DNA from: Caldichromatium japonicum
Lineage (GTDB): Bacteria; Pseudomonadota; Gammaproteobacteria; Chromatiales; Chromatiaceae
Assembly (NCBI RefSeq): GCF_011290485.1
Contig: NZ_CP048029.1
Location: 2,242,501-2,306,500, forward strand
Direction: 5' to 3'
DNA: 64,000 nt
Part shown: piece by piece, positions 29,119 through 37,423 of the stretch
Position numbering within the stretch: the stretch's first letter is position 1
How the letters are laid out: each line of letters opens with the position of its first letter
Made by a program: the position numbers and the translations under genes
The notes under the pieces: generated by a model
Database searches by the model: none
Told to the model about the DNA's origin: nothing
What the model saw: only the letters and a program-made list of their open reading frames with translations

Positions 29119-30015
29119 ATGATGGAAGAACGCAAGGATGACGTCGCCGTCTTTATCGATTTTGAGAACATCTATATCTCCGTACGCGAAAAGTACAAGA
29201 CCAACCCCAACTTTGAGTATATTACCGACCATTGCGCCAAGTACGGGCGGGTGGTAATCGCCCGGGCCTATGCCGACTGGTACCAGTTCTCGCGGGTCAC
29301 TAACGCCCTCTATGCCAACGGCATCGAGCCCCGTTACGTGCCGACCTATTACTACAGCGACGAGCGCGATCCTTCCCCCGGCTCGGCCATCAAGAACAGC
29401 GTCGATATCCACCTCGTCATCGACGCCATGCGCACGCTCTACAACAACCCCAATATCCAGGTGTACGTCCTGGTCACCGGCGATCGCGATCGCGATCGCG
29501 ATTTTATCCCCCTGCTCAACACCATCCGCCGGCACGGCAAGCGCGTCGTGGTGATCGGCGTGGCCAAAGCGGCCTCCTCCCACCTGGCCCAGAGCGCCGA
29601 CGAGTTCGTCTTTTACCACCAACTGGCCGAGGATATTGTCCCGCAGGAGGTCAAGACGAAGGATGTCTACGATGTGCTGGTGGAAGCCGTGCACGTCGCC
29701 CGCAAGCGCAAGAACCCCGTCACCCTGTCCACGCTCAAGTCGCTGATGAAAGAACTGTTGGGCGACTTTGACGAGGGGAAATACACCCATGCCCAAGGGA
29801 AGCACTTTTCCCGCTTTAAGGACTTTGTGCGCGAGGCCGAGCGTCGAGGCAAGGTGCAGATGTTGACCACCGGCACGGTGAACGAGGTTTTTCTCCCCGC
29901 TGAAAACCCCTACGAACTCAGCTCCTTTGCCCTGCCGCCCCTGGAGGCCAAAGCGGAAGCCAAGCCCAAGGAGGAAAAACGCCAGGTCTCAGCCAAGGGG
30001 ACGGCCGAAGCCTAG
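29119..30015 (+). CDS. NYN-domain (LabA/PIN-like) putative ribonuclease
   Basis: 298 residues from the ATG at 29119 (ATG at 29122 equally possible; GAGAGGA upstream). An N-terminal NYN/PIN-like nuclease domain has acidic residues in VAVFIDFENIYI near 9-20, the NSVDIHLVIDAMRTL segment near 96, and the acidic motif VTGDRDRDRDFIPLL near 120, which contains an in-frame expansion of Asp-Arg. A C-terminal OST-HTH/LOTUS-like domain follows (VTLSTLKSLMKELLGDFDEG... FSRFKDFVREAERRGKVQ), then a charged Lys/Glu tail. NYN-LOTUS proteins are thought to act on RNA. In wording and codon use it looks like a Chloroflexota protein rather than its neighbours; this is judgement, not a search. Confidence 0.85.
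   Translation: MMEERKDDVAVFIDFENIYISVREKYKTNPNFEYITDHCAKYGRVVIARAYADWYQFSRVTNALYANGIEPRYVPTYYYSDERDPSPGSAIKNSVDIHLVIDAMRTLYNNPNIQVYVLVTGDRDRDRDFIPLLNTIRRHGKRVVVIGVAKAASSHLAQSADEFVFYHQLAEDIVPQEVKTKDVYDVLVEAVHVARKRKNPVTLSTLKSLMKELLGDFDEGKYTHAQGKHFSRFKDFVREAERRGKVQMLTTGTVNEVFLPAENPYELSSFALPPLEAKAEAKPKEEKRQVSAKGTAEA
29482..29502 (+). repeat. in-frame GATCGC tandem repeat in the NYN motif
   Basis: Three consecutive GATCGC units plus GAT encode D-R-D-R-D-R-D at the acidic nuclease motif, where family members normally have a single G-D-x-D. It probably arose by slippage; copy number may vary. Confidence 0.85.
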
Positions 30016-30045
30016 GTGTGCTGGGCCTCTACATTGGGGTTCCCC

Positions 30046-31808
30046 ATGGTCAATTCTCCCCATCACCAGACGACCGGCTGCGTCCCCAGCCTGCTCATCG
30101 CCCTCATGCTGGGATGGGCCGGAGCCGTTCCGCTCGTGTCGGGCCTTATCTTCCTGGCAGGCCGGGAAGTCCTGACCTGGGCCTTCCTGACCAGAACAGC
30201 CGTAGCCCTGGTGGCCCCACTGCTGGCTGTGGCTTTGCTTTCCCGCCGCCGACCAGCCTGGCGCGCCGTAGCCGCTACGGCCTCGGCGCTGCTCGCTATG
30301 GCCGGCTTTCTGCTCCTCAGCCTGCCGGACCTGGTCTGGGTAACAGCCGACCCGGTCCTGGGGTCGCTATTGCGCCTGGGGCTGCTCGGCGGCTACGCCG
30401 TGCTGGCCGCGGTGTGGGCTCCGCGCCTGGCCGGCCTGGGGGGCAGCGCCTGGGCACCGTGCTGGGCCTCGACCGCCTGCGTCTGGGCCCGCTTCTCCTG
30501 GCGCTGGTCCTGGCCGCTTTGCTCACCTTGCCCTGGCTACTCGTCGGTGCCCTGGGGGATCGCTTCACCAGCCTGCAACAGGCCCTGCAGGCGCTGGCCA
30601 GGGCGTTGCCGGAGATCTTGCTCTTCTGGGGGCTTGTCTACTTCCTCTTCCGCTCCACCTGGGTGCGCCTCTGGCCGGCCGTATTGTCCCTCTTGTTGTC
30701 CTATGGGCTGTTTTTTGTCGCCGCCCATCTCACATCCCCCATCGAAACGGCCCTCCAGGATGTCCTGATCCTCCTTCCGCTGGTCCCGCTCCTGGCCGAA
30801 CTGCGGGCACGCGGCAGTGGCATCTACCCCTCCCTGGTCCTGGCCTGGCCGGCCTATGCCGTTCCCATCCTCTTTGTGGATCCCCGCAATATGCTCCCCA
30901 ACAACGAGCCGGAGCCGCTCCACCTAGCTGCCTATGCCGGTGTTGCGGCTACCGCCCTGAGCCTGGCGCTTTTTCTGTGGACGGAGCGACACTTGCGCCG
31001 TGTCCTTTGGCAGGAACGCCCGCGCCCGCTACTTCCCGGACGGTTCGTCGCCGCCCTCGGCGTGGTGGCCGCCCTGGGCGTGCTCCTGCTCTGGGGCACG
31101 CTCTACCGGCAGGCCGGCGTCCCCGGCTTTGCCGATGATGGGCTGCTCATCATCCTGCGCGAGCAGGCCGATCTGAGCCCGGCGCAGCAGATCGCCGGCC
31201 GTGCGGCACGGCTGCAATTCGTCTACCGAACCCTTGTGGAGACGGCCGAACGTACCCAACCTCCTCTGCGGGCCGAACTGGAGCAGCTCGGGGTACGCTA
31301 CCGTCCCTACTATCTCGTCAACATGATCCGTGTGGAGGGGCGGCGCGACCTGTACGGCCGCTTCGCCGGCCGGCCGGAGGTGGCGAATGTCCTCGTCAAC
31401 CCCAACGTGCGTCGGTACCCGCGCCATCTCTCGCTCACCGGGTTGGTGGGAGATGTCCCTGCCGCGGAAACCGCGCCGAACCTGCTCGCGATCCATGTGG
31501 ACGAAGCCTGGGTCCTGGGGGCCTGGGGACAGGGCATCGTCGTGGCCGGCCAGGACACCGGCTACGATTGGACGCACCCGGCCCTGCAGAGCCGCTACCG
31601 CGGCTAGGATGGCCAACGTGCCGACCACGACTATAACTGGCACGATGCCTGGGGCGAGAGCGCCGTACCTTTTGACGAAGACGGGCACGGGACGCACACC
31701 ATGGGCATCATCCTGGGGCAGGATGCCAGCAACGACTACCGCATCGGCGTAGCCCCGGAGGCCCGCTGGATCGGCTGCCGCAACATGCGCCGCGGACTGG
31801 GCAATCCC
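30046..31808 (+). pseudogene. membrane-fused subtilase (S8) gene, three lesions
   Basis: Reconstructed across lesions, the protein starts near 30046 with about eleven hydrophobic helices. Next come a propeptide-like region (FADDGLLIILREQADLS, FVYRTLVETAERTQPPLRAEL, VRYRPYYLVNMIRVEG) and the start of a subtilisin domain with the catalytic Asp in VAGQDTGYDWTHPAL and His in DEDGHGTHTMGIILG. Lesions: a frameshift in a six-G run at 30438-30443; an in-frame TAG at 31605-31607, where related sequences would have Trp; and truncation at about 31808 by IS630 copy B, before the catalytic Ser. Style suggests Chloroflexota origin. The membrane N-terminus fused to S8 is unusual. Confidence 0.8.
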
Positions 31809-32739
31809 TAAGAAACACATGCTTTTGAAATTGAGTGAGCTGTCCTGATGTCGTGGGCATGGAAAGACGAGACATGAGATTGCTGTCGTTTGCGGCGCGC
31901 GAAGAGCGGCGGCGTAGCTGGACGTATGAAGCGATAGGCGCGCAGAGGGGATTGTTGGGCGCAGGGGTGTTCGACATCTGCAAAGGCTATGGGCGCGAAG
32001 GGGCCCAAGGGCTCAAGGAAAGGTGGGTGAGAAGCGGGCGCTGTTGGCGGAGCAGGACGCCCAGATACGCAAGCTCATGTGCGACGGGACACCGGATGAG
32101 CTGAAGCTGCCGTTTGCGCTGTGGAGCCGGCAGGCGGTGCGGCAGTTGATCCTCGACCGTTTTGGCATCGAGCTCAGGCCGCAGGGGGAAGGCAAGTACA
32201 TGGCGCGCTGGGGATTGACGCCCCAGAAACCGATTCGGCGCGCCTATGAGCAAAGCCCGCAGGCGATCAAGACGCCCGAGATTCGCGTCACGCACCGTCG
32301 CGAAGGCCTGTCGGTGATCTCGACGCTGACCAACCGCGGCAAGGTGCGTCGGAAGGCGTTCGCGGGGGCGATGAACGCCGACATCCTGATCGACTTCATG
32401 AAGCGGCTCGTCAAGGACGCCAGGGGCAAGAAGATCTTCCTCATCCTCGACAACCTGCGCGTGCATCACACCAAGCCAGTCAAGGCCTGGCTGGCTGCAT
32501 GCGCCAATCAAATCGAGGCCTCCTCCCTCCCCCCCTACAGCCCAGCACTGAACCCCAACGAGATGCTCAAGGCCACCATCACCGCGCAGGCGCCCTCCCG
32601 CGCCAAGGACGATCTGAAGAAGGCGACCGTCAGCCACCTGCGCCGCCTTCTCAATTCCCCCCAACGCGTCATGCGCTACTTCCAGCATCCCAAGCTCCAT
32701 GATGCCGCGTAATATAAGTTCATTGGTTTCGGATCAATA
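31809..32739 (+). mobile_element. IS630-family insertion sequence, copy B, internally deleted
   Basis: About 930 bp. The left end starts at TAAGAAACACATGC and lacks the outer TTCTTGA seen in copies A and C. The right end is complete (GGTTTCGGATCAATA). It abuts the foreign block on the left and ycgN on the right. Confidence 0.88.
31835..32712 (+). pseudogene. IS630 transposase, copy B, frameshifted and catalytically deleted
   Basis: The N-terminal frame (31835-32104) runs into the same frameshift region as copy D (GAQGLKERWVR). The main frame continues from about 32023 to 32712. About 132 bp are missing after QSPQ (near 32268), removing the segment with the first catalytic Asp (IHWGDE in other copies). 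In copy A the deletion end points coincide with short CGCCGGCG repeats, suggesting slipped-strand loss. Confidence 0.88.
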
Positions 32740-32768
32740 ATTTTCCACCAATCACCCATCTGCCGGCC

Positions 32769-33203
32769 ATGAACCCCGCCTTTTGGGAAACCATTCCGCT
32801 GCATGAATTGACGCCTGAGCAATGGGAGCTACTCTGCGATGGCTGCGGCAAATGCTGCCTCGAAAAGTTCGAGGATGAAGAGACGGGTCGGATCATCTAT
32901 TCGCGCGTGGCCTGTGCCCTGCTAGATCCGGCGACTGCCCGCTGCCGCCATTATGCCGAGCGGCGCGCCCTGATGCCCGATTGCATGCCGCTCGACCTTA
33001 AAGCGCTCGCCCGTCCCCAATGGCTGCCTGAAAGCTGCGCTTATCGCCGCCTGGCTGAGAGAAGATCCCTACCCCCTTGGCACCCCCTGATTACCGGCGA
33101 TCCCGAAAGCGTGGCGCGCGCAGGAGAGAGCGTACGCGGGCGGGTGATCGGTCCTGAGAAGGGCGCCGAGCCGATTTACAATCTGATCGATTGGATTCGG
33201 TAA
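32769..33203 (+). CDS. ycgN: YcgN-family cysteine-cluster protein
   Basis: 144 residues, UPF0260/YcgN family of unknown function. The N-terminal Cys cluster CDGCGKCCLEKFED near 24, the later RVACALLDPATARCRHYAERR, MPDCMPLD, LPESCAYR and the P-x-W-H-P-L-I-T-G motif near 105 all match. The cysteines suggest a metal or Fe-S site. The start M-N-P-A-F-W-E matches the family N-terminus. It begins only 29 bp from the end of IS630 copy B, so its promoter may now lie in the insertion sequence. Confidence 0.92.
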   Translation: MNPAFWETIPLHELTPEQWELLCDGCGKCCLEKFEDEETGRIIYSRVACALLDPATARCRHYAERRALMPDCMPLDLKALARPQWLPESCAYRRLAERRSLPPWHPLITGDPESVARAGESVRGRVIGPEKGAEPIYNLIDWIR

Positions 33204-33218
33204 GCGGCCTCAGATCGC

Positions 33219-33243
33219 GTAGGGCGCACACCGCGCGCCGATA
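33219..33243. repeat. REP-like palindrome, degenerate copy
   Basis: GTAGGGCGCAC-ACC-GCGCGCCgATAG, a diverged member of the GTAGGGTGCGCA family, in the 55-bp gap between the convergent ycgN and ChaN-PDZ genes. Confidence 0.5.
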
Positions 33244-33258
33244 GCGCCTTGCCCTGCG

Positions 33259-34464
33259 CTACTCCCGCAGCTCGACCTCGAGGGCCAGGCTTTCTTCAGG
33301 GCCGAGGAGCGGCGAACGGGCGATCTCGATCTCAACCCGCTGGCCTGGGCGGGCGTCGAGGAGCGCCAGGCGGATATCGGTATAGTCGCCGATCCTGTGC
33401 CCAGCGATCTTCAGCAACCGATCGCCGGCCTTGAGACCCGCCATGTCCGCCCCGCTCCCCTCGGCAACCCCCTTGATCGCCATCCCGCCCTTGGGATCGG
33501 GGCGGTCGGCAAGCTCTACCCCCAGCCTTCCCGCGGGCGGCAGAGTGGCGGCTTCGGGATAGACAAAGACATCGGCGGCCCGGGGGTCTAGATTGCGCCC
33601 TGTGCCGTTAAGCAGGATCGCCGTGGCCACCGGCAGGCGCCGCCCTAGGCGTTTCGGGATCCCCTGGCCGAACTCGAGATGACCACTGCCGCTCAGTATC
33701 ACCAGGAGATGCTCGGGATGCTCGGCGAGATAACGCGCCGCGCGCTCTGCCATCCCTTCATCCCAAAGGAGCTGGACCTCGAGAAAATGTTCAAAGTCGC
33801 GTCGCTGCTCGGGCGGATGGTGCTGAAAGACCGCCGCGATGCGGGCCCGATACTCCTGATCCGAGCGGTCGATCTCGGGTAGACGGGTGCGCTCCTCTGG
33901 GCTTAGGCCGGCAATCCCCCCGTCGCCCACCTTGCGGGTGAGTTCAGATGGTAGATTGAGCGCGATCACCGGGATACCGTACTTGCGGGCAAGCGCCAGG
34001 ATCGGGCGATACAGCCGATAATCGAAGCGCCAGCGCTCGAAATATTCGGTACGACGCAGAAGCTCTACCTCATCGATCCGCCCGGCGATGTAATCGTCAA
34101 GCGCCGCTTGATAGGGCTGCTGGAACATCTCCATCCCGATCGCGACGGGCCGCCCGCAACGCAGAAGACCCTCGATGATCGAGGCCTGGGTCAGGTGGTC
34201 CTCATAGCGGTCGTGTTGTTCGCCGATGAAGACCACCTGCCGGTCGCATAGCCGCGGGATCAGGTCGGCGAGCGGGTTCAATTGGGCGCTCTCGACCGCC
34301 CAGATAGGCTGCGTAGCGGTCTGAAGCTCAGTTGGGGATGGTGGCTCGACCTGGGCGCAGACCAGGGCGTTTAGACCGACAAGGACGGCGGCCATGGGGC
34401 CTTGCCAGGCTGAGCGCCGGCCTCTTGCCGGCAACAGGATACCTTTGCGGGAGAGCTGCGGCAT
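33259..34464 (-). CDS. ChaN-family haem-binding-like protein with PDZ domain
   Basis: 401 residues. An N-terminal signal-like segment (MAAVLVGLNALVCA) is followed by a ChaN/Cofac_haem_bdg domain: VVFIGEQHDRYEDHLTQ near 76, GMEMFQQPYQ near 108, LNLPSELTRKVGDGGI near 170 and the SGSGHLEFGQGIPKRL segment near 263, whose GH is typical. A C-terminal PDZ domain (about 310-395) includes IKGVAEGSGADMAGLKAGDRLLKI and RPGQRVEIEI. The family includes iron/haem-linked lipoproteins in E. coli and Campylobacter. Fusion to PDZ suggests a periplasmic protein-binding role; the substrate is unknown. Confidence 0.85.
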   Translation of the reverse strand: MPQLSRKGILLPARGRRSAWQGPMAAVLVGLNALVCAQVEPPSPTELQTATQPIWAVESAQLNPLADLIPRLCDRQVVFIGEQHDRYEDHLTQASIIEGLLRCGRPVAIGMEMFQQPYQAALDDYIAGRIDEVELLRRTEYFERWRFDYRLYRPILALARKYGIPVIALNLPSELTRKVGDGGIAGLSPEERTRLPEIDRSDQEYRARIAAVFQHHPPEQRRDFEHFLEVQLLWDEGMAERAARYLAEHPEHLLVILSGSGHLEFGQGIPKRLGRRLPVATAILLNGTGRNLDPRAADVFVYPEAATLPPAGRLGVELADRPDPKGGMAIKGVAEGSGADMAGLKAGDRLLKIAGHRIGDYTDIRLALLDARPGQRVEIEIARSPLLGPEESLALEVELRE

Positions 34465-34617
34465 GATCTCTGTCTCACGTTAAACTCGGCTTGCGTGCAC
34501 CTGATCATGACCGAAAGATGGGGCCGATACCTCGGTTTTTTGATGTGATGGCGAACAATAGTCGCTCGGCCAGGATCAGCGTTGGTGCGACGCCGACTGC
34601 CGCGACGACTGGCAGCG

Positions 34618-34989
34618 CTACCAGTCTTTTGGCAGCTGCCACCACCAGTGAGACGGCGGGATCGGAACCGGCTTCCCGTCGTCATCATCCACCCAGCCGG
34701 CAAGCGCGGCCTTTGCGTCGATCGAGCCGATCGCGCGCCGGAACATGTGCGCAAAGGCCTGTGGATGAGCCCGGAACTGCGCATCCGCAGCCGCTATCAT
34801 CGCCAGCGCCGCATCCGGCAGCCGATCGCGCAAAAACTCCAGCGCCGAGCGCGCGAGCAACACCTCGTGATCGACCACAGCCCAGCCCCAGTCATCAAAG
34901 GCCTTGATGTTTTCATCGGTCACGAAGTCATACCACTGCAACCGCTCCATAAAAAACGCGATATCGTCATCGGTCACCATGACATCCAC
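34618..34989 (-). CDS. hypothetical protein, 123 residues
   Basis: I do not recognise this family. It is a soluble acidic protein with no signal or membrane helix; notable segments are ERLQWYDFVTDENIKAFDDWGW, FLRDRLPDAALAMIAAADAQF and the Trp-rich end PPSHWWWQLPKDW. The coding frame has neighbour-like composition and ends at 34618. It lies divergently from the M1 peptidase gene. The 150 bp between its stop and the ChaN-PDZ start hold nothing I recognise. Confidence 0.65.
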   Translation of the reverse strand: MDVMVTDDDIAFFMERLQWYDFVTDENIKAFDDWGWAVVDHEVLLARSALEFLRDRLPDAALAMIAAADAQFRAHPQAFAHMFRRAIGSIDAKAALAGWVDDDDGKPVPIPPSHWWWQLPKDW

Positions 34990-35035
34990 CCCTTGACGAT
35001 GCGCTCAGATCTTGGCTACATGGCTACACAACAGT

Positions 35036-37123
35036 ATGATGAGATCCCTATTATTTGCCCTCTGTCTCCTGCTCCTCCGGTTCGATCCGGCGGCGGCCAC
35101 CACTCTGATCGGTCATGAGCTTCGGGTCCGGCTCGATCCAGCGAGCGCTCTGATCGAGGCAGAGGACCGCCTGCGCCTCCCCCCTGAGCGAACTGATTGG
35201 ACCCTGGTGTTGCATACAGGTCTTGCGCCGCGGGTCACCTCGGGTCAGGCGACCCTCGTCCCCATCTCGACCCAGGGCCATCTCACCGCCTATCGCCTGT
35301 CGCTGCGCGCCCCGGGAGAGGTTGGGCTCGCCTATCGCGGGGTGATTCGCCATGCGCTTAAAGAGACCCAAGAGGGCCTAGGACGCACCGCACAGAGCTC
35401 GGTCGGGACCATCGCGCCCGATGGGGTGTTTTTGGATGGCGCTAGCGGCTGGTATCCGCGTGTCCCAGAGACCTTGCAGATCCTGGACCTGAGCGTCGAG
35501 TTGCCCAAGGGTTGGGCTGCGGTCTCCCAGGGTACGGGGACAGCCGACCCCGAGACGGGGCGGGCGCACTGGCGCGAGGCCCAGCCTCAGGAGGACCTCT
35601 ATCTCGTCGCCGGACGGTTTGCGATCTATCGCCGCACCGCGCCGGGGGTGAGCGCCGAGGTCTATCTGCGCACCCCAGACCCAGGGCTCGCCGAGCGCTA
35701 TCTCGCTGCGACCCTCAGGTATCTCGCGTTCTATTCTGAGCTGATCGGCCCCTATCCTTATGCCAAGTTCGCCCTGGTCGAGAACCTCTGGGAGTCCGGC
35801 TATGGGATGCCGTCGTTGACCCTGCTCGGGCCCAAGGTCATCCGTCTACCTTTCATCCTGGAGACCTCTTATCCCCATGAGATCCTGCACAACTGGTGGG
35901 GCAATGGGGTCTATGTGGACTATGGCTCAGGGAATTGGAGCGAGGGGCTCACCCATTATCTGGCCGACTATTGGCTTGCCGAGCGCGCCGGGCGCGTGCG
36001 TGAACTGCGCTGCGGGATATTGAAGGACTATGCCGATTACATACGACAGGCTCAGGACCTGCCCCTCGAGCAGTTTACCCAGCGCCACAGCCCAGCAACC
36101 CAGGCGATCGGCTACGGCAAGGGTTCTATCCTTTGGCACATGCTGCGCCGCCGGCTGGGTGATGAGCCGTTCTTGGCGGGGCTTAGGCGCTTTTATGCAG
36201 CGCATCGCTTTCAGATCGCGAGCTACCGCGATCTCGAGCGGTCATTCGTCGAGACGACCGGCCAGGACCTCGGCGCCTTCTTCGAGGCCTGGATCAAACG
36301 CCCGGGGGCCCCGCAGTTGGCGCTGGCCGAGGTGCGGCTTGAATCCCTGGATGGGACCTACCGCCTCAGTGCGCGGATTGATCAGACCCAAGCCGACCCG
36401 CCCTTTCCTCTGCGCATCCCGATTGCGATCGAGTTCGCATCTGGAGAGCGGTTGATGCAATGGGTCGAAGGCGACACCAGGACGATCGAGTTTGAACTGA
36501 CGCTTACCCAGGCACCAACGCACCTTGCCCTCGACCCCGACTGCGAGCTCTTTCGGACGCTTGCCCCGGGCGAATGGCCGGCGACCTTGAGCGCCATCTT
36601 GGGCGCCGAAGACGGCCTGATCCTCATCCCCGCTGCGGCGCCTGAGCCCCTGAAGTCCCAGTATCGCGCCCTGGCCGAATTCTGGGGAGCGACCCATCCG
36701 GGTTGGCAGGTCGGCGAGGATGACTCGCTCGAACGCCTGCCTCCTGAGCCGGCGGTATGGCTCCTCGGCTGGGAAAACAGATATCTGTCGGTCTTTGCCG
36801 AGGGCGATGAAGGCCTGGCGCTGGATGCAGGGGCTAGACGCTTGCGCCTACCGGAGGGGACGGTCGATCCAGAAGGAGACAGCCTTGTCTTGACCCGTAT
36901 GCATCGGGGTCAGCCCATCGCCTGGCTTGCCACCCGTCTGCCCGAGGCGCTTCCGGCACTTGCGCGCAAGGTCCCGCATTACGGGCGCTATAGCTATCTG
37001 GTCTTTGCCGGGCCGCAGGCAACCAACCGGATCAAGGGCCTGTGGCCCCCAGGTGAATCCCCGCTCGGCCATTGTCTGCAACCCGAGGGCTGTGCGCCCC
37101 AAAGACCCAATGCCAATGATTAA
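35036..37123 (+). CDS. exported M1-type zinc aminopeptidase-like protein
   Basis: 695 residues from the ATG at 35036 (another ATG at 35039), each giving a signal peptide (MRSLLFALCLLLLRFDPAAA). The zinc site is HEILHNWWGN near 281 with the third ligand in NWSEGLTHYLADYW about 20 residues on, the M1 (gluzincin) arrangement. The exopeptidase GAMEN motif is replaced by ESGYGMPSLTLLG near 263, so aminopeptidase activity is uncertain. A C-terminal region (about 430-690) of beta-type and unknown character follows. Probably periplasmic; the role is unknown. Confidence 0.85.
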   Translation: MMRSLLFALCLLLLRFDPAAATTLIGHELRVRLDPASALIEAEDRLRLPPERTDWTLVLHTGLAPRVTSGQATLVPISTQGHLTAYRLSLRAPGEVGLAYRGVIRHALKETQEGLGRTAQSSVGTIAPDGVFLDGASGWYPRVPETLQILDLSVELPKGWAAVSQGTGTADPETGRAHWREAQPQEDLYLVAGRFAIYRRTAPGVSAEVYLRTPDPGLAERYLAATLRYLAFYSELIGPYPYAKFALVENLWESGYGMPSLTLLGPKVIRLPFILETSYPHEILHNWWGNGVYVDYGSGNWSEGLTHYLADYWLAERAGRVRELRCGILKDYADYIRQAQDLPLEQFTQRHSPATQAIGYGKGSILWHMLRRRLGDEPFLAGLRRFYAAHRFQIASYRDLERSFVETTGQDLGAFFEAWIKRPGAPQLALAEVRLESLDGTYRLSARIDQTQADPPFPLRIPIAIEFASGERLMQWVEGDTRTIEFELTLTQAPTHLALDPDCELFRTLAPGEWPATLSAILGAEDGLILIPAAAPEPLKSQYRALAEFWGATHPGWQVGEDDSLERLPPEPAVWLLGWENRYLSVFAEGDEGLALDAGARRLRLPEGTVDPEGDSLVLTRMHRGQPIAWLATRLPEALPALARKVPHYGRYSYLVFAGPQATNRIKGLWPPGESPLGHCLQPEGCAPQRPNAND

Positions 37124-37136
37124 GGGAGGGTGACCG

Positions 37137-37405
37137 TGGATGAACTCGCCAAGCTGTATGAGACCGGCTACCGCGCTTGGGCCAAGCGGATGGCCGAGCT
37201 ATTACGGGAACGGCGTTTTGATGAACTCGATCTCGACCGCCTGATCGAGGAGCTTAAGGACATGCGAACTCCATAGCCGGCTGGAGTTCGGCTCGCCCAC
37301 AAAGAGACCGCTCTTGCAGCTGCAACCTTTTCCAAGGCCTGCCCTTTTGCTCCCGAGCAGGTCTGGGCCGATGATTTTTATCCCCAGGCGGTCAAAGCGT
37401 CTTAA
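37137..37405 (+). pseudogene. DUF29-family remnant, second copy
   Basis: A GTG start with GGGAGGGTGACC upstream leads into a typical DUF29 N-terminus (L-A-K-L-Y-E-T-G-Y-R-A-W-A-K-R-M, then RRFDELDLDRLIEELKDM). The frame ends within four codons at a TAG. The C-terminal piece CPFAPEQVWADDFYPQ follows in another frame near 37340-37390. The central helical part is missing. The state is very like the remnant at 22529-22788. Confidence 0.75.
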
Positions 37406-37423
37406 GCATGTAGGCCTTTTGGC

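Noticed and set aside
29479-29505. GCGATCGC iterations as a cyanobacterial HIP1 signature
   Set aside because: Only a single local tandem array in one gene; no HIP1 enrichment elsewhere, so it is better explained by slippage in codons for Asp-Arg.
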